Positions 8,445 through 16,419 of a stretch of 64,000 bases of DNA are shown piece by piece. Both the position numbers and the translations under genes were made by a program. The notes under the pieces were generated by a model. That model saw only the letters and a program-made list of their open reading frames with translations, searched no databases and was not told where the DNA came from. The stretch comes from Phycisphaerales bacterium (GTDB taxonomy: Bacteria; Planctomycetota; Phycisphaerae; Phycisphaerales; UBA1924), in the NCBI GenBank assembly GCA_035627955.1, contig DASPKU010000007.1:124001-188000 (forward strand), written 5' to 3'. The first letter of the stretch is position 1, and the number at the start of each line of letters is the position of its first letter.

Positions 8445-9335
8445 ATGCGCACACTCGTCGCGATTCCCGTGTTCAATGAAGAAAAGTACGTGCGGCGGGT
8501 GCTGGAGCGGGTGCTCTCGTACAACCCGGATGTGCTGGTGATCGATGACGGCTCGACCGATGCCACGCCGCGTCTGCTTCCGGAGTTCCCTATCGAGATG
8601 ATCCGGCACGCGAAGAACCGCGGGTATGGGTCGTCGTTGCGGGATGCGTTCCGGTTCGCGGCGTACGAGAAGTACGACTGGCTGATCACGATGGACTGCG
8701 ACGAGCAGCACGAGCCCGCGGCGATTCCGTCGTTCGTGCAGGCCGCGGCGGAGGATGGGGGCGACATCATCAGCGGGTCGCGGTACCTGGCGAAGGAGGA
8801 GGGGCAGGACCGGCCGCCGCCGGAGCGGCGGGCGATCAACGCGACGATTACGGCGGAGCTGAACTGCCGGCTGGGCGGTGCGCTGGGCACGCTGCTGACC
8901 GACGCGTTCTGCGGGTTCAAGGCGTACCGGGTTGCGGGGCTGAAGAAGCTGCGGCCGACGGTGAAGGGGTACGCGTTCCCGATGCAGTTTTGGGCGCAGG
9001 CGGCGGCGGCGGGGCTGAAGGTGCGGGAGCTGCCGGTGCGGCTGATCTACAACGACCTGAACCGGACGTTCGGGGCGACGCTCGACGACCCGTCGGTGCG
9101 GCTGGCGCACTACCGGCGGGTGCTGTACCGGGAAATCGAGAAGCTGGGCGAGCGGCTGCCGCGGGCGGCGCGGATGGGCGTGACGGAGCCCTACTCGAAG
9201 GAGTGCTGCGAGAAGGCGAAGGCCGCGGGGGTGGTGCTGCCGGGCGCGAGCACGCGGTATGAGTGCGGGGCGAGCAAGCAGGAATCGGTGCGCGAAGAGG
9301 AGAGCACCCGGCGCAACGGGTGCTGCCGGCATTGA
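8445..9335 (+). CDS. Family 2 glycosyltransferase (polyprenyl-phosphate mannosyltransferase/DPM1-like)
   Basis: A 296-residue GT-A fold enzyme. The N-terminus LVAIPVFNEEKYVRRVLERV and nucleotide-binding VIDDGSTDATPRLL are typical of GT2, with the acidic DCDEQHEP around residue 80 as the metal site. Family members transfer a sugar from an NDP-sugar to a lipid carrier or glycan at the inner face of the membrane. There are no obvious membrane helices, and the C-terminal 40 residues contain several Cys (ECCEKAKAAG, CGASKQE, NGCCRH). The start at 8445 is preceded by GGAG at a normal distance. The long upstream gap holds the CACGGAG repeat pair. Confidence 0.85.
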   Translation: MRTLVAIPVFNEEKYVRRVLERVLSYNPDVLVIDDGSTDATPRLLPEFPIEMIRHAKNRGYGSSLRDAFRFAAYEKYDWLITMDCDEQHEPAAIPSFVQAAAEDGGDIISGSRYLAKEEGQDRPPPERRAINATITAELNCRLGGALGTLLTDAFCGFKAYRVAGLKKLRPTVKGYAFPMQFWAQAAAAGLKVRELPVRLIYNDLNRTFGATLDDPSVRLAHYRRVLYREIEKLGERLPRAARMGVTEPYSKECCEKAKAAGVVLPGASTRYECGASKQESVREEESTRRNGCCRH

Positions 9336-9420
9336 GCGGGGGGGCGGGCGAGGAGGGGGTGCGGGTGGAGCAGGGGGGCTCGCTCGCCGGTTTGTTGGCG
9401 AAACGCAGCAGGGAGGAAGA

Positions 9421-9446
9421 CCACCGAGATGAGGACATCTCGGTGG
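9421..9446 (+). repeat. Variable-stem hairpin repeat, copy A
   Basis: A perfect 11-bp stem (CCACCGAGATG / CATCTCGGTGG) with an AGGA loop is followed by the conserved flank CACGGG. It overlaps the proposed GTG start of the next gene. Copies B-E are at 10751, 14549, 57962 and 58965. Confidence 0.8.
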
Positions 9447-10711
9447 CACGGGTGTGGACCGGCCATCAGGCGGAGTTCTGGCATCCGGGGATCATGGCGA
9501 AGTACATTGCTGCGGGCGCGGTGGCGGAACGGGTACGGGCGACGGGGGGGCGGGCGGAAGTCACGTGGCTGGTCGTGGACCAGGACGCGAACGAGCCGTG
9601 GAAGGTGCCGTACCCGGGGCTGGTCGAGGGGAAGCTGACGCGGGCGGTCTGGAGTGTGCCGTTTGCGGACAAGGGCTCGGCAAGCGCGGGAGCGTTCGCG
9701 GCGGAGACGCCGGCGTGCGCCCTGCCGGTGCTGCAGCCAGGGCCAGCGCCGAGGGGGGCGCTTGTGTGTGTGGATGAGGGGCTGGAGGCGGTGCGTGCGG
9801 CGCTCGTGCGGCACGCGGGCGAGTCGAACGCGGCGCGGCAGGTGACGATGGCACTCTGCGACCTGCTGGCGGCGTGGTGCCGGCCAGACCGGGTGGTGTA
9901 CGCGTCGGGGCTAGCGCGGACGCCGGAGTTTGGCGAGTTTGTTGAGCAGTTGGGGCGGGAGCCGGCGGTGTGTGTGCAGGCGTATAACCGCGCGGTGGCG
10001 GCGGTGCCGGAGGCGCGGGTGCGGGCGCTGCGGGTCGAGGGTGGGCGGGTTGAGCTGCCCTTATGGCGCATGCCTTCGGCCCCCGGGCGGGCGCGCCGGG
10101 CGGTGTGGTCGGATGAGCTTGCGTCGGTGAAGATGGAGGAGCTGTCGCCGCGGGCGCTGGCGATGACGGCGCTGGTGCGGATGGGCCTGTGCGACCTGTT
10201 CATCCACGGGACGGGCGGGGGCGTGTACGACCGGATCACGGAGCGGTGGCTGGGCGAGTGGCTGGGCGGAGAGCCGCTGGCCCCCACTGCTGTGGTGACG
10301 GCGACGCGGTACCTGCCGTTCGATGTGCGCGTGCGGAGGCCGGAGGAGATCGCGCGGGCGCGGTGGGCGGCGCACGCGGCCCGGCACAGCCCGGCGCTGC
10401 TGGGGGATGCTGATGGCGAGCGGCGGCGGCGGGATCTGGTGGCGGCGGTGAAGTCGGCGCGGGCGCGGGGGGAATCGCCACGGGCGGCGTACGAGGCGCT
10501 GCACGCATTTCTTGGTCAGGAGCGCGAGGAGCGGGCAGGCAACCTGCAGGAGCTGGAGCGTGGGGCGGTGGAGGCTGCGCGGGATGTAGAGGTGGCGGGG
10601 GTGGTGTATGACCGGACGTGGCCGTTCCCGCTGTACCCTCGCGGGGTGCTGGATGGGTTGAAGGTGGAGGTGGAGCGGGCGGTTGAGGGGGCGGATCAGA
10701 AGAAGGCATGA
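9443..10711 (+). CDS. Uncharacterised protein with BshC-like N-terminal pattern
   Basis: A protein of about 422 residues. The open frame extends further upstream, but the part before 9443 is the GT2 gene end and a hairpin repeat, so GTG 9443 (or GTG 9452) is the likely start. The N-terminus VWTGHQAEFWHPGIMAKYIA and the later TWLVVDQDAN resemble in spacing the GQQ-GPxY-K and W-x-ED-D motifs of BshC, the cysteine-adding enzyme of bacillithiol synthesis; a further motif is LFIHGTGGGVYDRITERW. The similarity is by eye and weak, and the catalytic role is unproven. It sits between a glycosyltransferase and a lipoprotein gene on the same strand. Confidence 0.6.
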   Translation: MARVWTGHQAEFWHPGIMAKYIAAGAVAERVRATGGRAEVTWLVVDQDANEPWKVPYPGLVEGKLTRAVWSVPFADKGSASAGAFAAETPACALPVLQPGPAPRGALVCVDEGLEAVRAALVRHAGESNAARQVTMALCDLLAAWCRPDRVVYASGLARTPEFGEFVEQLGREPAVCVQAYNRAVAAVPEARVRALRVEGGRVELPLWRMPSAPGRARRAVWSDELASVKMEELSPRALAMTALVRMGLCDLFIHGTGGGVYDRITERWLGEWLGGEPLAPTAVVTATRYLPFDVRVRRPEEIARARWAAHAARHSPALLGDADGERRRRDLVAAVKSARARGESPRAAYEALHAFLGQEREERAGNLQELERGAVEAARDVEVAGVVYDRTWPFPLYPRGVLDGLKVEVERAVEGADQKKA

Positions 10712-10731
10712 GGCATGGGGCATGAGGCATC
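10705..10731 (+). repeat. Heptamer tandem repeat (GGCATGR)x4
   Basis: Four consecutive units, GGCATGA GGCATGG GGCATGA GGCATC, begin in the last codons of the upstream gene and end 34 bp before the next start. Length variation would change the spacer or add upstream ATGs in different frames. Confidence 0.7.
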
Positions 10732-10750
10732 GAGGCGCCGGACGCGGAGG

Positions 10751-10774
10751 CACGATCATGAGGACATGATCGTG
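10751..10774 (+). repeat. Variable-stem hairpin repeat, copy B (contains a start codon)
   Basis: A perfect 10-bp stem CACGATCATG / CATGATCGTG with loop AGGA and flank GCACGGG. Compared with copy A, several stem pairs have changed on both sides together. The ATG of the lipoprotein gene (10766) lies in the right arm, so the folded RNA would hide the start. Confidence 0.8.
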
Positions 10775-11689
10775 GCACGGGTGTTCTGCCTCATCGCGTG
10801 TGTGGCCTCGATCATGGTTGGGTGTGAGCGGAAACCGGCGGTGGTCGAGCCAAGGCCGAGCGGTCCGCGGGTGGTGGTGCACAGCCCGGCGGTGGGTGTG
10901 ATTGTGCGGGACCTGGGGCGTGCGGAGATGGTGGTCGGGCGGCACGGGCATGACATCGTGCTGCCCAGGTCGCTGCCGGTGGTGGGGTCACAGGAGGGGT
11001 TTGACTACGAGGCCCTGCTGCGGGCGAGGCCGACGCACGTGATTGCGCAGTGGGGCTCGCGCGAGCTGCCGACGCGCCTGGTGGAGATGTCAAAGGCGAA
11101 CGGGTGGCAGTTGCTGGACACGCGCCTGCTGTCGCTGTCGGATGTGCGGAGCGACACGGTCGCGGTGGATGCGTTCCTGTGCGCGGCGCGGGGGGTGATG
11201 CCGCCGAGCGCGGAATGCACGACCCTGGTCGAGCGCATGGACCGGGCATGGACCACGCGCGGGGAGGGGTTCAAGGAGCTGGGGCGGGTGCTGCTGCTGG
11301 TATCGGCCTCGCCACCCGCGGCGTTCGGGCCGGGGTCGTGCCACCACGAGGTGCTGGAGCGGATCGGGGGCGTGCCTGCGATCACGGAGGGGAGCGCGTA
11401 CATCGAGCTGGACACGGAGCGGCTGCTGCGGATCGCGCCGGAGGTGATCGTGCTGGTGTCGCCGCGGGGGTACGGGGTAGAGGCGAGTGAGGAGACGCGG
11501 GCGCGGGGGGCAGCGAAGCTGGAGGCGCTGCGGGGGTTGCGGGTGCCGGCAGTGGAGCGGGGGCGGGTCGCGGTGATTGATGACCCGCTGGCGCAGCTGC
11601 CCAGCACGAGCATGATTGGGTTCGCGGAGGAGCTGGCGGGGGTGCTGGAGGGGATGCGTGCCCCCTCCCCACGAAGCACCGCGCCGTAG
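10766..11689 (+). CDS. ABC transporter substrate-binding lipoprotein (BtuF/FepB-like)
   Basis: A protein of 307 residues with a lipoprotein signal (hydrophobic segment, then lipobox IMVGC, Cys at about residue 20), so it is lipid-anchored outside the inner membrane. The mature part follows the class III periplasmic binding protein plan used for cobalamin, haem and siderophores: a first lobe with RAEMVVGRHGHDIVLP and FDYEALLRARPTHVIAQWGS, a long linking helix, and a second lobe with EVLERIGGVPAITEGSAYIELDTE... and LLRIAPEVIVLVSP. The ligand is not deducible. No permease is adjacent; a haem/iron-type ATPase gene is 18 kb away. The start codon is inside hairpin copy B. Confidence 0.82.
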   Translation: MIVARVFCLIACVASIMVGCERKPAVVEPRPSGPRVVVHSPAVGVIVRDLGRAEMVVGRHGHDIVLPRSLPVVGSQEGFDYEALLRARPTHVIAQWGSRELPTRLVEMSKANGWQLLDTRLLSLSDVRSDTVAVDAFLCAARGVMPPSAECTTLVERMDRAWTTRGEGFKELGRVLLLVSASPPAAFGPGSCHHEVLERIGGVPAITEGSAYIELDTERLLRIAPEVIVLVSPRGYGVEASEETRARGAAKLEALRGLRVPAVERGRVAVIDDPLAQLPSTSMIGFAEELAGVLEGMRAPSPRSTAP

Positions 11690-11696
11690 CGGAACC

Positions 11697-11702
11697 TATA
11701 AT
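11697..11702 (+). promoter_or_regulatory. Consensus -10 box TATAAT, leaderless spacing
   Basis: A perfect TATAAT ends 5 nt before the ATG at 11708, in the short gap after the lipoprotein gene. No clear -35 hexamer is seen. Confidence 0.55.
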
Positions 11703-11707
11703 CAAAC

Positions 11708-11926
11708 ATGGCTGATTCGCAGGCCAACCCTCCATTCCGCCTCGATCGAACCGCATTCTCGGTGGTCCCGATCGAGCAGCAGGAGGACGAGGGTGCGTAT
11801 TGGGCAACAAAGTCATCCGAGGAGCGGATACGAGCGCTCTTGTACCTACGGTGGATCGCCTATGGACCTGCGGCTACCGGAAGACTTCAAAGAGTTCTTG
11901 AGGTTGCTGAACTCGGAGCAGGTTGA
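11708..11926 (+). CDS. Small partner protein of a nucleotidyltransferase (possible antitoxin-like)
   Basis: A 72-residue acidic protein with FSVVPIEQQEDEGAYW, the segment KSSEERIRALLYLRWIAYG and a C-terminal RLQRVLEVAEL. This order (short beta segment, YW, then a helix with ERxxxLxxLRxxxYG, then RLQRV) matches small proteins I recall lying just upstream of minimal nucleotidyltransferases in many environmental bacteria. Its 3' end overlaps the nucleotidyltransferase start by 65 bp in another frame, so the two are tightly linked. A perfect TATAAT sits 5 nt before the ATG. The antitoxin role is inference. Confidence 0.65.
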   Translation: MADSQANPPFRLDRTAFSVVPIEQQEDEGAYWATKSSEERIRALLYLRWIAYGPAATGRLQRVLEVAELGAG

Positions 11927-12323
11927 GTACCTCTTGGTAGGCGGGTTCGCGGTCGGGCATCATGGCTACCCCAGACCAACGGGTGATCTCGACATCTGGA
12001 TCGCGATCAGTGAACAAAATGCGAATCGGCTTCTGAGCGCACTCACCAAGTTCGGTTTCGGGGGCACGGGTGTAGGTACGGATTTATTCCTCAAGCCTCG
12101 GACCGTAGTACGGATGGGACATCCACCGGTCAAGATCGAGATCATCACCTCGGCGGCCGGTGTTGACTTCGCGGACTGCTTCGCGCGTCGACAGATGGCA
12201 GTCATCGACGGCGTATCGGCCGCGGTGATTAGCCGCAACGACCTGCTGATCAACAAGCGCGCGGCCGGCCGCCCCAAGGACGTGAATGACGTGCAAGTCC
12301 TGGAAGGCAACAACCCTGCCTGA
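11862..12323 (+). CDS. Minimal nucleotidyltransferase (AbiEii/DUF6036-like)
   Basis: A 153-residue protein with the nucleotidyltransferase core: helix EFLRLLNSEQVEYLLVGGFAV, the GG-containing loop, and the acidic pair GDLDIWI around residue 43. The third acidic position could be the Glu in VKIEIIT near 90. It ends with LINKRAAGRPKDVNDVQVLE, a pattern common to AbiEii/MenT-type toxins and related house proteins (LxxxKxxAGRxKDxxDxxxL). Its start overlaps the small upstream gene. Its stop abuts the convergent EF-G-like gene with no spacer. Whether it is a toxin, a tRNA-modifying enzyme or something else cannot be decided here. Confidence 0.78.
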   Translation: MDLRLPEDFKEFLRLLNSEQVEYLLVGGFAVGHHGYPRPTGDLDIWIAISEQNANRLLSALTKFGFGGTGVGTDLFLKPRTVVRMGHPPVKIEIITSAAGVDFADCFARRQMAVIDGVSAAVISRNDLLINKRAAGRPKDVNDVQVLEGNNPA

Positions 12324-14402
12324 TCACTCCGCGTCGGCCTTGGGCTTGTAAGCCGCGACGACCGCGGCCTGGATCTGCGGGGGGGTGCGTTCGCTGTGGC
12401 TGTAGTCCATGGTGAAGCTGCCGGCGCCGCCGGTCATGCTCTTGAGCTCGTTGGAGTAGTTCTGGAGCTCGCTGAGTGGGGCTTCGGCGCGGACGACGCA
12501 GACGTCGGACGAGAGCATGTCGGTGGACTGCACGCGCCCGCGCTTGGTGGAGATCTGGCCGGCGAGGTCGCCCATGTAGCGGCTGGGGGCGGTGATCTCG
12601 AGGGCGACAAAGGGCTCCATGAGCACGGGCTTGGCCTTCTGCACGGCGTCGATGAAGGCCTTGCGGCCCGCGGTGATGAAGGCGATTTCCTTGCTGTCCA
12701 CGTCGTGGTACTTGCCGTCGTAGACCTCGACGCGCACGCCGGTGAGCGGGTAGCCGGCGACGGCGCCCTCCTGGAGCACCTGCCGCACGCCCTTCTCGAT
12801 GGCGGGGATGAAGTTGCGGGGGATGCTGCCGCCCACCGTGGCGTTCTCGAACTCGAAGCCCTCGGGGTGGTCGGCGGGGAGGGGCACGACGCGGAGGTAG
12901 ACCTCGCCGAACTGTCCCGCGCCGCCGGTCTGCTTCTTGTGGCGGTGGTGGCCCTCGGCACGGGCGGTGATGGTCTCCTTGTACGCGACCTTGGGCGTGG
13001 TGGTGATCAGCTCGATGCCGTACTGGTGCTTGAAGCGCTCGATGATGATGCGGAGGTGGAGTTCGCCCAGCCCACGCATGATGGTCTGGTTGGTGGCGGC
13101 GATGCGCTCGACGATGAAGCAGGGGTCCTCGGCCATGAGCTTGTGGGTGGCGGCGCTGAACTTGGTCTCGTCGGCGTGGTTCTTGAGCTCGATGGCGAGG
13201 CCGTACATGGGCTTCGGAAGAGGCAGCGGCAGCAGGTGGACGCTGTCGAGCTCGTGGCTGTCGTGGATGACGCCGTTGAACTTGATCTCGTCGATCTTGG
13301 CGATAGCGCCGATGGCGCCGGGTCCGACCTCACTGACCTCGACGTGCTCCTTGCCCTGGAGCAGGAAGAGGTGGCCGAGTTTCACGGGCTTCTTGTGGTC
13401 GTCGATGAGCACCTCGGCCTTGGCCTTGACGGTGCCCTGGTGGACGCGGAAGTAGCCGAGCTTGCCCAGGAAGGGGTCGGTGGCGACCTTGAAGATGTGG
13501 GCGAGGAGCTTGGCGTTGGCGTCCCCGGGTTTGCTGTGCCACTCCTGCTCGGTGCCGTCCGCTTGACGCATCTGGAACTCGGGCGGGTTCACCTCCAGCG
13601 GGCTGGGGCAGAGGCTGGCGAAGATGTGCAGCAGGTCGTCGGCGCCCACGCCGGTCTTGGCGGAGACGAAGCAGATGGGGACGAGGTGGGCGTCCTCGAG
13701 GGCCTTCTCGAACGCGGCGTGCAGCTTCTGCGGGTCAAAGCCCTCACCCTTCTCGAGGTACTGCATGGTGAGGTCCTCATCGAGCTCGATGACCTGCTCG
13801 ACGATGGCCTTGTGGGCCTCCTTGACGGAGGAGAAGTCGGCCTGGTTACCGGCGGAGTCGTTGCCGTCGTGCTCGAAGACGTTGACGACCTTCTTGCCCT
13901 TGAGGCTGGGGAGGTTGATGGGCAGGCAGATGGGGCCGAAGGCCTTCTGCAGCTGGCTGACGATGTCCTCGAGCATGCCGTCCTGCACCTCGTCGATCTT
14001 GTTGACGATGAGCATGCGGGGGATCTTGCGGTCCTCGGCGACCTTCATCATTCGCCGAGTGATGGAGTCGATGCCCTTGTTGGGGTCGATGACGACGGCG
14101 ACGGTCTCGGCCGCGGGGAAGCACGCGATGGCGTGCCCGATGAAGTCGGCCAGACCGGGGGTGTCGATGACGTTGACGAGGTGGCCCTCGTAGTCGAAGT
14201 GGACGAGGGTGGTGTGGAGGGAGTGCTTGTGGGACTTCTCTTCGTCGGTGTAGTCGGAGACGGTGTTGCCCTCGAGGACCGTTCCGAGGCGCTTGGTGCT
14301 GCCGGTAGAGAAGAGGAGCCGCTCAACGAGGGAGGTTTTGCCCGACCCTCCGGGCCCCACCAGGACAATGTTGCGGATGTCGGCGGCGGGGCGGGTGGGC
14401 AT
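12324..14402 (-). CDS. fusA: Elongation factor G-like translational GTPase
   Basis: A 692-residue GTPase with the five-domain layout of EF-G. The G1 loop is GPGGSGKTSLVERLL instead of the canonical GHxDxGKTT, G3 is VIDTPGLADF and G4 is IVNKID. The altered G1 and the HRHKKQTGGAGQFGEV region in domain IV place it in the EF-G-like (EF-G II) branch rather than the main translocase. It is therefore probably a paralogue used in a special role such as ribosome recycling or stress, with the main fusA elsewhere; this is inference. GAGGAGGT lies 8 nt before the start, and TACACT at 14469-14464 is a likely -10 box giving a leader of about 60 nt. Confidence 0.9.
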   Translation of the reverse strand: MPTRPAADIRNIVLVGPGGSGKTSLVERLLFSTGSTKRLGTVLEGNTVSDYTDEEKSHKHSLHTTLVHFDYEGHLVNVIDTPGLADFIGHAIACFPAAETVAVVIDPNKGIDSITRRMMKVAEDRKIPRMLIVNKIDEVQDGMLEDIVSQLQKAFGPICLPINLPSLKGKKVVNVFEHDGNDSAGNQADFSSVKEAHKAIVEQVIELDEDLTMQYLEKGEGFDPQKLHAAFEKALEDAHLVPICFVSAKTGVGADDLLHIFASLCPSPLEVNPPEFQMRQADGTEQEWHSKPGDANAKLLAHIFKVATDPFLGKLGYFRVHQGTVKAKAEVLIDDHKKPVKLGHLFLLQGKEHVEVSEVGPGAIGAIAKIDEIKFNGVIHDSHELDSVHLLPLPLPKPMYGLAIELKNHADETKFSAATHKLMAEDPCFIVERIAATNQTIMRGLGELHLRIIIERFKHQYGIELITTTPKVAYKETITARAEGHHRHKKQTGGAGQFGEVYLRVVPLPADHPEGFEFENATVGGSIPRNFIPAIEKGVRQVLQEGAVAGYPLTGVRVEVYDGKYHDVDSKEIAFITAGRKAFIDAVQKAKPVLMEPFVALEITAPSRYMGDLAGQISTKRGRVQSTDMLSSDVCVVRAEAPLSELQNYSNELKSMTGGAGSFTMDYSHSERTPPQIQAAVVAAYKPKADAE

Positions 14403-14548
14403 GGGATGTACCTCCTCAAGTCGGGTTTTTCGGCCAGGGCCCTTCGGGGCCCCTCACGGGTTCAGTGTAAAGCGTGAGTCAAGGGATCGGAAGGGTGGCG
14501 TTGGCATTTTGCCGGGCGCAGAATGTGCGGGGGGCGGGCACGGGCGGA

Positions 14549-14574
14549 CCACCGAGAAGAAGACTTCTCGGTGG
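14549..14574 (+). repeat. Variable-stem hairpin repeat, copy C
   Basis: A perfect 11-bp stem CCACCGAGAAG / CTTCTCGGTGG with AAGA loop and flank CACGG. The two pairs next to the loop differ from copy A on both sides. It lies 24 bp before the gltX start, in the divergent gap with the EF-G-like gene. Confidence 0.8.
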
Positions 14575-14585
14575 CACGGTCGGAC

Positions 14586-14591
14586 TAACCT
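14586..14591 (+). promoter_or_regulatory. -10 box TAACCT of gltX, leaderless spacing
   Basis: TAACCT ends 6 nt before the gltX ATG. It is the same hexamer at the same distance as for the gene at 7563. Hairpin copy C lies just upstream and would be in the -35 region if this is the promoter. Confidence 0.45.
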
Positions 14592-14597
14592 CGGGGT

Positions 14598-16355
14598 ATG
14601 CCCGACACGATCACCCGCTTCGCCCCCAGCCCCACCGGGCACCTGCACATCGGCGGGGCCCGCACCGCCCTGTTCTGCTGGGCCTTTTCGCGCAAGCACC
14701 ACGGGCACTTCATCCTGCGCATCGAGGACACCGACCAGGCCCGCTCCAGCGAGGCGTCGGCCCGCGGCATCATGGAGGACCTGGCGTGGCTGGGGATTCT
14801 GTGGGACGAGGGGCCGGAGTTCACGGCGGTGAACAACCACGGGAAGTCGAGCCGCGTGGGGGGCAACCCGCGGAACGTGGAGGGCACGTTCTTCCAGGCG
14901 CAGCGGCTGCACATCTACAACCGGTTCATCCTGAAGCTGGTGGGCGAGGGGAAGGCGTACCCGGCGTTCGAGTCGGCGGAGGAGCTGGACGCGAAGCGGA
15001 AGGCCGCGCTGGCGAGGAAGGAGACGTACCGGTACGACCGGGCGGCGCTGGCCATTCCTCTGGAGGAGCGGCTGGATCGGATGAAGGAGGCGGATGCGAA
15101 GGGCGTGCCGTATGTCATTCGGTTCCGCGCGCCGGACGAGGCGATCCATGTCGATGACGAGGTGCTGGGGGAGGTCAAGTACGCGGCCGGGGAGCTGGAG
15201 GACTTCGTCATCCGCAAGGCGGACGGGTTCCCCTTGTACAACTTCGCGGTCGTGATTGATGACTACACGATGGGCGTGACGCACGTGTTGCGGGCGCAGG
15301 AGCACCTGAACAACACGCCGCGCCAGGTCGCGCTGCAGAAGGCGCTGGGCTTCCCGCACCCCAAGTACGCCCACATGCCGCTGATCCAGAACATGGATGG
15401 CAGCAAGATGAGCAAGCGGGACAAGGCGAAGGCGGCCCGCAAGGCGGTAAAGGATTTTCTGGCGGGGCAGGGGCAGGGGGCGTTCAAGAGTTTGACGCGG
15501 AGCGGTAAGAAGGACGCCGATGTTGCTGTTGTGCTCGCGGCGCTTCACGAGGTGGACGAGGGGCTGACCGGGAAGCAGCTGGGCGACTTCATCGAGGGCG
15601 AGTCGGACGACATCACGGTGGCGGAGCGGATCGCGCGGCGGTTCGGGCTGGCGCTGCCGGAGATCGAGGTGCACGACTTCCGCAAGGCGGGGTACCTGCC
15701 GGAGGTGATCTGCAACTTCGTGGCCCTGCTGGGGTGGAGCCCGGGCGAGAACGTGGAGAAGTTCTCGATGGACTTCCTCGCCAGCCGCTTTGACCTGGAG
15801 CGGATCGGCAAGACCAACGCGAAGTTCGACCGCGTGAAGCTGCTGGCGTTCAACGGCGACGCGATGGCGGCGATGTCGGCGGATGTGTTCCAGGAGCGGC
15901 TGCGGGTGTGGGCTGCGGAGTTTGAGCCGGCGCTGGTGGAGCGGTTCAGCGGGGAGCGGTGGGCGCTGTTCGCCGAGACCGTGAAGGCGCGGTGCAAGGT
16001 CTTCGGGGACGCGGCCAAGCAGGCGGCGTTCGCGCTGGTTGCCGATGACGGGTACACCTTCGATCCCGCGGCGGTGAAGAAGTCGCTCCAGGGCGGCACG
16101 CCGACGGGGCTGTCGCTGCTGCAGGGCATCCTGGCGGATGTGCGGGCGGCGCAGCAGTTTGACCCGGTGTCGGTGCAGGCGCTGCTGGACCACTTCGCGG
16201 CCATGCAGGGCGTGCAGGTGGGGAGTGTGGCCCAGCCGCTGCGGGTGGCGCTGACGGGCGGGGGGGTGTCGCCGCCGATCAACCTCGTCATGGCGCTGCT
16301 GGGGAGGGACGCGGTGGTGCGGCGGATCGAGCGGTGTATCAACAGTTGCAGTTGA
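14598..16355 (+). CDS. gltX: Glutamate--tRNA ligase
   Basis: Class I synthetase that charges tRNA-Glu. The HIGH signature appears as GHLHIGGARTALFCW at residue 15, with RIEDTDQARS next, and the KMSKR loop as SKMSKRDKAKAA near residue 266. After KMSKR there is an insertion of about 60-80 residues (GQGQGAFKSLTRSGKKDADVAVV and following) before the anticodon-binding part resumes with KAGYLPEVICNFVALLGWSP, and another small insertion after EFTAVNNHGKS. This explains 585 residues against the usual 470-500. The only discriminating synthetase for Glu in this window; whether it is discriminating or not toward tRNA-Gln cannot be told. Confidence 0.95.
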   Translation: MPDTITRFAPSPTGHLHIGGARTALFCWAFSRKHHGHFILRIEDTDQARSSEASARGIMEDLAWLGILWDEGPEFTAVNNHGKSSRVGGNPRNVEGTFFQAQRLHIYNRFILKLVGEGKAYPAFESAEELDAKRKAALARKETYRYDRAALAIPLEERLDRMKEADAKGVPYVIRFRAPDEAIHVDDEVLGEVKYAAGELEDFVIRKADGFPLYNFAVVIDDYTMGVTHVLRAQEHLNNTPRQVALQKALGFPHPKYAHMPLIQNMDGSKMSKRDKAKAARKAVKDFLAGQGQGAFKSLTRSGKKDADVAVVLAALHEVDEGLTGKQLGDFIEGESDDITVAERIARRFGLALPEIEVHDFRKAGYLPEVICNFVALLGWSPGENVEKFSMDFLASRFDLERIGKTNAKFDRVKLLAFNGDAMAAMSADVFQERLRVWAAEFEPALVERFSGERWALFAETVKARCKVFGDAAKQAAFALVADDGYTFDPAAVKKSLQGGTPTGLSLLQGILADVRAAQQFDPVSVQALLDHFAAMQGVQVGSVAQPLRVALTGGGVSPPINLVMALLGRDAVVRRIERCINSCS

Positions 16356-16371
16356 TCCCCGAGTCTCCATT

Positions 16372-16405
16372 TTTCCGCTTTCCGCTTTCCGGTTTCCGCT
16401 TTTCC
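16372..16405 (+). repeat. Heptamer tandem repeat (TTTCCGS)x5
   Basis: Units TTTCCGC, TTTCCGC, TTTCCGG, TTTCCGC and TTTTCC lie between gltX and uppP and end one base before the uppP -10 box. The same heptamer family recurs at 40246-40287. Confidence 0.75.
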
Positions 16406-16411
16406 TACACT
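16406..16411 (+). promoter_or_regulatory. -10 box TACACT of uppP
   Basis: TACACT ends 8 nt before the uppP ATG, immediately after the heptamer repeat. Repeat length changes would alter the sequence at the -35 position. Confidence 0.45.
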
Positions 16412-16419
16412 CCGCCCGC

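Noticed and set aside
9263-9442. Upstream extension of the BshC-like gene
   Set aside because: It overlaps the end of the glycosyltransferase gene and hairpin copy A; the encoded residues are low-complexity.
12396-14477. Plus-strand frame opposite the EF-G-like gene
   Set aside because: Antisense shadow of a well-supported GTPase gene.
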